A stretch of DNA of 64,000 nt from Polytrichum commune. Its lineage: Eukaryota > Streptophyta > Polytrichopsida > Polytrichales > Polytrichaceae. This document shows, in pieces, positions 35,501-47,500 of this stretch. The notes under the pieces were generated by a model. It saw nothing but the letters and a program-made list of their open reading frames with translations. It ran no database searches and was not told the origin of the DNA. Location: NCBI GenBank assembly GCA_950295325.1, contig OX485804.1, positions 58,218,001-58,282,000 on the forward strand. The letters are read 5' to 3'. Position numbers and translations under genes: made by a program. Position 1 is the stretch's first letter, and each line of letters begins with the position of its first letter.

Positions 35501-38500
35501 TGAAAATTATGGGCATGATTTGGATTTGCTAATCATCTTGCATGAATTGCGTGATTCATATCCTACGAGAAGTGGGTGAAGAGAGAAAAGTGTCCAAATA
35601 ACACACGTCTACCAAAGCTTCCAGACAAGTGTAGTATTACTAAGTTTCAACCAATGTTGTGCGGTTATGTAGGTTTAACCTGGGTATCAATTAGGGTATA
35701 AGTAAAGGTATAAAATATGCAGTCCAGCTGGTATCACATCCTTCGATACCAATGTTGATAGACACTTGGTATGTGCACATATACCATTGTAAAATTCCAT
35801 GGTATCACACGTATACACTTGACATTTTATGAGTATGTTTTGCCTTGACCTGCTGGGTGTCAAAACCCTTACCCACTGGCATATGAAAAAAATGATACCC
35901 ACACAACAATGGTGATAACCAATATTGGTCTGGTATATAGGTGAATGCATGGTATCAAAAATAAACATCAATCATGGTACCAAAGAACCTACTCATGGGT
36001 GTCAAAATTGTAATAACAGTGAAATATTCATATTTGGTGTGTATTTCAAGGTCAGAAAATCTTTGTATACCTGATGCCATTCTAAATCATATTGATACTA
36101 AGGCAATTTTGCCTAAGTATGGAGGTTCTTGCATGATATACAGACCCGAATGGTATTGCAAATCAAAATACTGTCAAATACCCATACCCTGTTGGTATCA
36201 AATAGGTGAAATTCTAATTATAGATACCCAAATGGTATCGGAAAGAGGACACTAGACCAACACTAAAGAAGAAGTTTGAATATAAAGGTCAGAGTGCTAT
36301 GTTACTAGGAGGGATAAGTTGCATACCTGCAATTTACGTTGCATGCCTCCAGAGAGGCTAGAGGCAAGAGTATTCTCTTTGTCCTTGAACCCAAGGCTCA
36401 TCACCATGTCCTCCACAACATCATGAGTGCACAGCTTGGAGACACCTTTCAATGTAGCAAATAGCTCCAAGTGCTCCTTCACTGTCAAATAGCTGAACAG
36501 CACATTCTGCTGGGGACACACACCGATTGTCCTGCATGGTTCAAATACAGCATACCAAATATATTTGTTGTGTCAGTAGATTTTACCCTAAAGTCACAAA
36601 ACGTGGGGATTAAATCCTTACCTTTGGAGGAATTTCCCATATTTGCCACATCCCATACCCGTGTCAATGACCTAAAAACAAACTAAATTGAAACCCCATT
36701 TGCTTCTATTCGGAGGCTACAAAACATTGAGAAACTTTTGACTTCAGTTCTTGAGTTTGCTTCTATTTGGAAATACAAAAGTAGTGAGAGGACCAAAGAG
36801 TGCCGAGATAAGACATGTGCATATAAGGTCAGCGGGCGTAATTCACTTACTCATCTTAAACGGACACCTATGTTTGAATGGTATCCGGTTTGGTGTGGAT
36901 CTAATTATGGACACCCAAAAAGGTATGTGTTTAAAAGAGATTGGACTATGTGCTGGTAATCTTGTTCATAATTCTAGGGTCAATGGTCAACATAATTGGA
37001 GGGACCTATATGATCATTCAATGAGGAAAGAATATTCACTTTGATAATGAATAAGGTATTCACATGAGCTCCAAAATTAGGAGGAAAAAGTGTATGGACA
37101 CAATTGGAGTTGCCATTCGCCTTGCAATAAATTCGAGTTTCATATCTAACAAGTGGTTGCAGAGCTAAAAGTGTCCGTTTAAGACCCGCTTAAGGGTGGC
37201 AAAGAAAATGAGAAGATTCTTAGTTCTATGAAAGGTTGAACATGTCAGCGCTAACTCAAAGAAGACCTCCAAGACTTTTCTGTTACACTCAAAATGGAAG
37301 AATACACTTTAATTTGCTCCAGATTCCCCAGTTTCTTTACGGTCAACTGCAGTGCATCTGACATTCCCACCCTCTGCCCACACACTGAAATTTTTAAAAG
37401 TGCACAAGGATGATGAAACTACACCTTCGGATATTATTCATGTTTCTGCGGATGCTGTGGCCCCAGATGTATGCATCACCAGATGTGGGCCGTATTAAAC
37501 CTGTGAGCATCGAAATTGTTGTCGACTTTCCCGCACCATTGTGACCCAACATTGCTGTAATTTGATTCTCAAACAAGTCCAATGTAAGACCACTCACTGC
37601 AACTTTACCACTGCAATAAACCTTCCTTAGTTGGTCAATTTGTATAGATGCATGCTGCCCGTCTGAAAAGTATGGTTCAATGGCGCCCTCCGTGTCTCCC
37701 TCATTTACATCTGTGGAACTCAATTGCTGCAAGGTTCATATGCTGTATAAGGTCAGAAATTTATGAATTCAAACGATTTCAGATTTGGAATTTCCCCAAT
37801 CTAAGGATGGGTTTACATTAGGGTCCAGGTCCAAGAAACTTGGGGTCCAAAACACCCCTTAATGGACCTTATTTTTGGACTCAAGACTGAACCCAAGCTT
37901 AAAGATAGATTTCATCAAACTACAAGTATTTCCTTGAGTAAGGACCGCCACAATTTAGCGGGAAAGTGATGCACATCAGTGCCACTTCCTTTTTTCATAA
38001 CTTGGACCCAGGCCCTAGTGTAAACTCCTTGGGTCCAAAATTTTACTCTCAACCAATAGAATTGCTAATTTTGGAGTTTCTAGGTCTTGGACCCTATTGT
38101 AAACCCAGCCTAACCTTACATTGATAGTAACACCAGTTTGTTCTCCTTACTTTCTAAGTACAATAATCCTTTGCAGTTAAAAATCTTCTGGTTCTCCTAC
38201 TTCCTTCATTGCAAATAATGTGTTCAAGTTGTCGCATGATTAGTGTGTTTCAACATAATGTCAAAATATTGTCTTCTTGCTCATCATTTGAAAATAAGTC
38301 CTGCACACTACAAACATACCTGATACTTGGCAGATTCAGCACTAGGGTTGCTATGACACCAGTAATCGCGCAAAAACAGAAACCAAGGGGGTTGGTGTGC
38401 CCCATACTCCGATGGAACCACTTGCTCGAAGTACCTGAAAACAAACGAAATATCTCAACTATCAAAGCCTTGAAATTTACATTCAATAGGGGTTATCTTA

Positions 38501-41500
38501 TATCAATAGGGACCTGGGTCAAGCACTGATGGTCAAGACTCATATAAGCATTCCCTAAATATTCGTGGAGTATTCTCATAAATCGTGGTCTTAGACTACA
38601 CATCCCTCATGATGGAGAGACCAAGAATGACATATTGTTTGTATAAACAATATACATTCAAGAAATACAAAAAATTGAGACGAGATATTGGAAAAATTGC
38701 AATGCAAATCAATGTATATTCCAATTTTTGAAAGAAGCGCTATCTTACCAAGCCAATGCAATGTACAAGAGGGAGTCTGCCAGCAACATAACAAGCACCC
38801 GAGCTGCGGAAAAATTATCTTCACAAAGATTGGCCCATGTCAGACCAAATCCTGCCCCTTCGTAATGTCCCACAAGGTCCATCCCTGCAGCGAATTAAGC
38901 TGTGCATTAGAATATGCAAAACACATCTGCAAATTAGAGTCATCCTTTAACTCAATGGGGCTTTTTGTTGGGAGTAGGTCCCCTATGATATTCCATTGGT
39001 TGTTTTGCATACAATACCAATAATGTTTTGTGGTGCATGCTCAGAGGTCGGGTTTAAATCTGAACAAAGAATAACCCACTTTGGTCCATTGATGGCCAAA
39101 CTCATTTTAGCATCTCTTGGCATGCCAAAATGAGTTTGACCTTAGATGAGCCAAGATAGAATGTCCTTCATTCAAACCTCCACATTACCTCCAAGCATGT
39201 ACTGAAACTTACCAAGCATGGAAGGTGTTGTATGTAAAAGAACCCACTCCCAAACAGAACTCATCTTGAGCTAGAGGATAATTCTAACAAGCTAGATCAA
39301 AATAGATTATCAAAGTTTATGTTCTGCAACAGTCCAGGTTGCAAAGGCAAAACTCATACAGTACAGAAATTGCAGGTAGTCTCAAGACCTTTTTCTCAAA
39401 GGCACATTGCCTCACACAAAAGGAGTCAGTAGGGTTACCAAAGGAGAAAGCTGAGGGGGGTAGCAATGCAGCTACAGTTTTCCCCACAATAGCCTGTCCA
39501 CTGCTTGTCCGAAAGAAGATAAACCGTGGCATAATTGCAGCAAAGTGAACAAAGGGTGCCATGATTGCTGCCAGCTTTGATTTGGAGAAGAAGACAGACA
39601 AGAAGAATCCTGTTCACAGTAAGAATTCATGCTTAAAATCAACCACAACCTTGATCATCATGGAGAGTCACCGAAATTGAATATTAGAGTTGTCATTTAA
39701 TTCAACGGGAATTCTGGTTGGGAGTTGGTTGTTTTGCAAACAATACTTTCCATGTGTGATAAGTTTTCTGTGCATGCTTGGAGTTGGTGTTGGGGTTTGA
39801 ACAAAGAACATTTATATCGGTTCATTAAGGGCCAAACTCACTGTAGCACCTCTTGACATGCCAAAATGACTTTGGCCCTCAATGAACCGATAAAGAATGT
39901 TCTTTGTTCAAATTCCCACACCAACTCCAAGCATGGAACAAAACTTTACAAAATATGGAACATGTTGTATAAAAATCAACCAACTCCTGATAAAAATTCC
40001 CCCTAAATTAAGGATAGCTATTAACCATTTATTCTCATTCACATGATATGTCGTTATCCAAGATTAACGCAAGAACGGCTGAAATTGAAGGGACAGGGGA
40101 TTTACCAAATGCAATCAAGGAGATTGTAAAGGAGAAGAAGAGAACAAATAGTAAACTTGGATCACTGCACAAAAAGCAGAATCAAAGAAGTAGATGGTAT
40201 CAGCAAATTGAGGAAGAAAAAAGACCTCAACGTGGAAGAAATATTTTCACTGAATGTGGGAATTCGCAAAAAGCTGGAACTTCTAACCCACCAAAGATGC
40301 CTCTATACATATCTTTTTTGTGTGTAAATAGATAGTCTTTACCTTCTAGGGAATACAGTGAAAGACAGGAGAGTCGTCAAGCTTATTGAGATCAGCAGAA
40401 AGACAACCTGCAACATGCCTTAATTCAGGTTAAGATGGATTGCCAAGATTCTCTCTAAGGTGTTTGATGACTTGCAGTCATCAATTCTCCTGCAAACTTA
40501 GGTGAATATTCCTGCGATGTATCACAGAGTGATCTGTTCAATAAATGCTTACGTCGTGAGAATTCATTCTTGTTTAACACCCTATAATTATCCCCTGGAA
40601 CAACAAGGAAATGTCTGATAGGATCAGGTTTTTTTGCGCAATATCACCTCAGATAAGACCTTTAGTCCTATTACATGCCCAGACATTAACCATTGATGGC
40701 AGTTGACGTTAAGAATAAGGTTTGTGCTGTTTCTCAGTCCTGTTTCCGAATGCAGAATTTGAAGGGTTCAGTTGGCTAACTTCATGATTATGGGGGAAAA
40801 TGCAAGCAAATGTGTGACATCTTAGATTGTAAATCAGAAACTAGAATTAATGACCTTGTGTTTTTCTTACATATACAAAGTAGGAGCAAGCCACTGAACC
40901 AATGCAACATGCCAACAGGGGTAGAGTTACCTGACAGTTCAAAATCAACCTACCAAATACGTCATAAGCCATGACAAATAGAACACCCAAGATTTCAAAC
41001 CCATGATGTGCATGGTCTCTTTTGCACGAGTCTCCTTCTCCTCAACCATGGCCTGCATAGCCCAATAAACACCTCTTGTCAAGAAAATAATAATTCATCT
41101 TGAAACCTAAACTGGGCAATATTACAATCAACAGATTCTTTGAAAACATTTGTTGATTAAATTCAGTTGAAAAACCACATAGATTCAGAACTTTGCACCC
41201 ACAGCCAAAGGACAGTCAAATTAAGGATGGGTGGATGGTCATGTAAGAAAGAGGTATAGGTTTATAAAGTGGGCAAAGCATACAAGGCCTTGACAGTTTA
41301 ATGTGATAAAGCTTTTTGATTGCATTAGTTGATTATGTTCCACTATATGACGTGGAATAGGAGCAACCTTGACGAACATGCCAAGCGGATAGAGGGTAGT
41401 GAGGCACAACATGAGTCCCAATAATGGTCCAACCTGTAAAATGGATGATCCACTGTCAGTGCACTTAGAGAAACAGATTTAAGGAACACAAACCAAGTGA

Positions 41501-44500
41501 GCTAACACAAAAATGCAAATATCTCAATTGATCTTAATGAAACATTTCCTGCTTCTGAAAACTGTAGCCCTTGAATCCGTTATTTCAACTCAGAAGGACA
41601 AATTTTAACAGCCTAAGTAGGGACAATGATATAACCAAGGTAACATACATGACGGTAGAACTTGTTGCGGGTGAACGCAATTGTTGGAAATGGAGCACCC
41701 CACATTGGTTTCTCCGTCAATAGTGATGACTCATTATGTGTTGGAACCATTTTAAGAACAAATGAGTTTACCGCATCCTGCTCATCCAGTAAAATAAGAT
41801 ACACCAAAGTAATAAAGTTAAGGATTGAACTTTCTTGTGTACACAAAATTTCAAACATGACTTTGGCCAGGAGTTGGTAGTTTGGCTTACAACACCTATT
41901 ATGTATGGTAAGTTTTTGGTCCACACTTGGAGGTGGTTTGGAGGTTTGAACAAAGAACATTCTACATTGGTTCTTTGAGGGTCAAACTCATTTTCACATG
42001 CCATGACGTGCTAAAATGAGTTTGAACCCCAATGGACCGAAATAGGTTGCTCTACATTCAAATTCAACACTACCTTCGAGCATGTACCACAAGTGGAAAG
42101 AAATTATTGGTTTTGAATCTAAAACAACCAATGGAAAATCATAGGGGACCAACTCCTGACAAAAAGACCCACTGAGTAAAAGGATGACTCTAATGCATTC
42201 AAAGAGATGCATGTGATGAATAATGTGGAATATCTACAAACTCCGACTGCCAAATGTACTGAGTACCAAGAGGACAAGGTTCACCTGTAAGCTAAGAAAC
42301 CCTGAGGTGTAGTAATGTTTGTAATGTGTGAGAAGCCCCTTGCGTTTCTTGTGAAGAGTGTCCCATGTCGATGGGACAGTCGTGAAGTTCATTCGAATCT
42401 TGTAGTCTACATTTCCACCTACGGGATCCAAATGGTTTACGACAATGATGGCCCATGTTGGACTTTCGAATCCAGTGGATGTTAGTGCAGACTTCACTGC
42501 CTCCTGCAATAGGAGAAAGAAAAGGGGGGTCAGAAGTGGAGATCTTCGTTATTTTTAATAACCCCTATAGAGTAGTAGTAAGTACGACCTGAATAGAATG
42601 CACACAATGGGTGTCAAGTCTCTCTCACCTGTTCACTTGGAAAAACTCCTCCATACACCTCCTGAAAATACTGCAAGATAAATGGCCAACCACACCCCTC
42701 TTTCAGTGATCCTAGAATATTTTTCTGTCAAAGCACATGAGTTTGGAGCTGTGACTAAATGCCCACCTCAACTTCAAAAGAACTGGTCAGCCTAAATTGA
42801 ACAGAACATTGGGTACTGGAGAAGAGGACATGACAAGTGAGTTTGGAGTACAAAAAAGCTCAAGTTTCATGACTCTCTCGAGTACCAATTAGGGTTTGGA
42901 AAATTTGGAAGGTTTACCAATTAAGGGTTAAAGCCTACTATTATGCAAATAAATATATATTTCTATTATTGAGAATCAATACCATGTCCCAACTCCACAA
43001 AAGTAAGTACCTCAGTAGAATCGTTTAAATGCTTCACGAGCGCTCTGACCTCAGAAGAATCTGGTGCAAATGTGATGCGTCCCAGCGCAAGTAGGTTTCC
43101 GAGCTGCAAGGTTGTGGGATAATGCTCAATTGCTCATAGAGAAAGATATCACTGTAACAAGTAGAGAACGAATGGACTCTAGTTCCTAAATATAATGCTT
43201 TGACTAAATGAAGTACACATTGTCTTCAACATACACCTACTACGAGCCTTCCCCCAAATTTACTTGAATTTGCAGCTCAGTAATTGGAAAATTCACTACT
43301 GTGCAGATCTAATTTATTCTAAGCCTGGTTTTGTCAATGCACAAGGTACTGAACATTCAAGAAACCCACCAGATTGCCAAACATTCCTTGCGCACGGAGT
43401 AGCTCTTCATACTGCTGCCCTTTCCCTGATTCTGCAATCACCAAAATTTAACCCAAATTTTGGCCAAAAAATGTAGCATCAAGGAGATGGTCGTATTGTT
43501 AAGATGCATGGCTCATCTGAATGAATCATGGGTCCAGCATTCTTGCTCCTCTGGAAACACTACACTAAGGATGGGTTGACATTAGGGTCTGAGTCCAAGA
43601 AACTTGAGGTGCAAAACCCCCCTTAACCTAAAATGGACCTTACTTTTGGACTCAGGATTGGACCCAAGCTTGAAGATTGGTTCCTCAAACTAGAAGTACT
43701 TTTCTTCAGCAGTACATACTATTCTTCAGCAAGTACCGCCAAGATTTGGCACGGGAAGTGATGCCACATTAGTGCCACTTCATATTTCATACCTTGGACC
43801 CAAACCCAAGTGTAAACTCCGTGAGTCCAAAATATTGATGTTAACCAACAGGATCACTCAATTTTTGAGTTTCTTTGATCTAGGACCCTAGAGTAAACCC
43901 ACCCTAAACATCATCTGATTTAGTGTGGCCCACACTTGGTATTATTCATCACCAACCCACATTACCTAGTTGTCTTGCAATCACTAGGTGGCAACTAAAC
44001 AGAGAGTGTCATATAGCACTTGATTGCTACCTCACCAAGTCATGAAGACCACTCTAACTAACATTGCACACCAGTTCTAATGCCACGCTGAATCACCTGA
44101 TGTTAGTGTACATGCTACAAAGTTACAACACTCCCAGCAATATTAGAATTATCCTTTATCTCAATGGGACTTTTCATTGGAAGATGGCCCCCTATTATTT
44201 TCCATTGGTTTGTTTTGCATACAAAATCAATAATTTTTTTCCGCTTGTGGTGCATGCTTGGAGGTAGTGTTTGAATTTGAATGAGGAGCAACCTATATCA
44301 TGAGGTTCACTGAGGGTGATACTCATTTTAGAACCTCTTGAGATACCAAAATGAGTTTACCCCTCAATGAACTGATATAGAATGTTCTTCCTCCAAACCT
44401 CCACACTACTACCTCCAAGCATGCACTGGGAACTCACCAAACATGGAAGGTCTTGTATGCAATCAACGAACTCCCAACCAAAAGTATTGTCGAGTTAGAG

Positions 44501-47500
44501 GATAACCTATTACATTCTAGAATTGTCAAGAGGTTTAAAAGAGCTTTACTCAGAGTCTGCTGTAGAAGCTTGTGGGCTTGGACAAAGGCATCAAAGGAAG
44601 GCACTGGGCTGGGTCCATGGTACGCATTGAAAGCCTGGAGAGCAGTGGACACTTGTTTCGCAGAATCAACACACTTGAGGGTTAGGGCTGCCAGAGTCGA
44701 AGATAATGGGACAATGCCTCTGTTCGTGCTTATGTTGCTCAAATTTGGTGATGTCAATCCCTCTAAGCTCTGCCGAACCTCCAGTGCGAGGAGGGCTAGC
44801 TCTTCGGGTGAGAGGCCCTGCAAAAATATATATAAAACTCTTGTTGAGGACCATGTATTCCAACTGGAAGCAAGGGTTTCTTGAGACAATGCACATGCAG
44901 TGTTGCAATTTAGATATCATACGTTGCAGTTATCAGTCAATTATGTTGACCCGGACTTGAGAGTGTTACTACGCAGCATGAAACCATCAGTCCCCATTGC
45001 CCTCTCAAATTGTTACAAAAGTCCAATATTCTGGAATTCCCGAGCACAACAAATGGGACAGAAATGTTGTTTAGGACTATGTCCCCAACTGGAAATCAAG
45101 GGCTTTGAAAAACAAAGCACAAGCAGTGTTGCAACTTACATAGCACATGTTGCGGTGTTCAGTCAGTGATTAGAGTTTATGCTATAACTCAACATGACTC
45201 TGGTTGAGAGTTGGTTGTTTTGCATGCAACACCTTCCATGTTTGGTAAGTTTTTGGTGGATACTTGGAGGTAGTGTGGAGGTTTGAACTAAGGAGAACAT
45301 TCTACATCAGTTCTTTGAGGGTCAAACTCATTTTGACATGCCAAGAGGTGCTAGAACGAGTTTAGCCCTCAATGAACCTCACAAAATAGAATGCTCTTCA
45401 TTCTAAGTAAAACACTACCCCCAGGTATGCACCACAAGTGGAAAGAAAGTATTGATGTTGTATGCAAAACAACCTATGGCAAATCATAGGGGATAAACTC
45501 CCAACAAACCCCCATTTGAGTTGAAGGATAACTCTACTGTTGGCCTGGACTGAAACTGCTACTACGAATGTAGAAACCCTTACCCTCTCAAATTGTCACA
45601 AAATTCCAATGATCTGGAATTCACAAGCATACATGAGACAGGAATGTTGTCGAGAAGCCAAGGATTTTTCTTAGAACAAAACATTGGCGGTGGTGCAACT
45701 TAAAACAGCATGTGTTGTTATTGGTCGGTTATTGTTGCCCTAGACTTAAAAGTTTTATTGAAAATGATTAAACCCTAAGTCCCCAATAGAGTAATCCTTC
45801 AACTCAATGGACTTTTCGTCAGGAATTGGTCCCTATGAATTCCATTTGTTGTTTTGCATACAATATCAACAATTTCTTACCACTTGTGGTGCATGCTCAG
45901 AGGTAGTGTTTGAATTTGAATGAAGAGCAACCTATTCCGTGAGGTTCATTGAGGGCCAAACTCAATATAGGACCTGTTTGGTATGCCAAAATGAGTTTGA
46001 CCCTCAATGAACCGATATAGAATGTTCGCCTTAGTTCAAACCTCCACAACACTACCTCCAAGCAAAAACTCACCAAACAAGGAAGGTGTTGTATGCAAAA
46101 CAACCAAATCCCAAATTGTCACAAAAGTCTGAAAAATGATCTGGAATTCATTCACAAACACGACAAAGGATGAGACTAAACTACATGCTTGCTGACCTGA
46201 TGGGCCAGCATGTCGGCCGGGCAGAGCTGCAACAGGCTCTTGGAATTGGACAACAAATCTTGTCTGAGAATGGAGAGGATTGGTAGCGAGGCATTTGCGT
46301 AAATTTGCGCCTTAAAATGGTCCTCCGTGCTTCGTGACCACGCCCACACCAAAAGGGTCATCATCAGCAGCGGGCTCAGTAGCTCCATAACGCTTTGCTG
46401 CCATCCCCTCCTCTGTCCTCAACCCACAAAAAAAACAGAAAAAACAGATCTCTGAACATCAGCAATCTTTAGAACCCATAGCCTGATATCATCACCTGAA
46501 TCAATGTGTGGTAATAGAGCTATCGTCTAACTCAGCATAACCTTTGGCCAGGAGATCGTTATTTTGCATACGATACCTTCCATGTTTGGAAAGTTTTTGG
46601 TGCATACTTGGAGGTAGTGTGGAGATTTGACCAAAGAACATTCTATATCAGTTCATTGAGGGTCACACTCATTTTGGCATGCCAAGAGGTGCTAAAATGA
46701 GTTTGGCCGGCAATGAACCTCACGAAATAGGTTGCTCTTCATTCAAATTCAAAATCTAGCTCCTATCATGCACCATCACAAGTGAAAAGAAATTGTTGAT
46801 TGGGTGCAAAACAACCAATGGAATATCGTAGGGGACCAACTCCCAACAAAAAGTCCCATGGAGTCAAAGGATAACTTCAATGTGTGGTAGTTAGAGGTGA
46901 AAATTAATCCCGAGTCTTGAATGCAAACGCTCAAATATCAAGAGCAGAAACATAGCTGCGGATGGCCACTGTTTCTCAGTTCTATTGTAGATTTGCTGGT
47001 CAAACGGTGCGCAAAATTCCTCACGCCATATGTTCCCACACTTCCTCCTCCCTCATGTCATTATTTTTTCTTACAAACTAACCAGCAAAGAACACCTTAA
47101 ATTATTTCCTTATAACCGAAACAGAAAGGAACAGGAGGGATGCTGTGCTTCACTGAGAAATTAAGAAAGAAAGAATTACAATACCACTTAGGTCTGAAGC
47201 TTTATTTTTATAACCAGCATCACCGACAGAGGGATGGAAGCTCAATTGCAAAGTGAACCACTACAACTGTAACTTTACTTGTATCAAAGATCCACCCGGA
47301 GCACAAAGTAAGACCAATTTTTTACATAAAATCCCCACTTCTGCTCAAGAAATTACACCAGGCAGAGGCACTGAGTTTGGAGAAACTGATTTTTAAGTGG
47401 GTAGATTTAATTCAAAAAAACTCAACAATGGTAGCAACCCTAACAAAGTAGCATCCTGACTGAAGTGAATGCGTAAGAACCATAGATCAGTCCGGCCAAC

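Noticed and set aside
39439-40407. Direct joining of ABCA exon 11 to the exon at 39,609
   Set aside because: It would shift the frame and lose conserved residues; including the 59-nt exon at 40,164-40,106 restores both.
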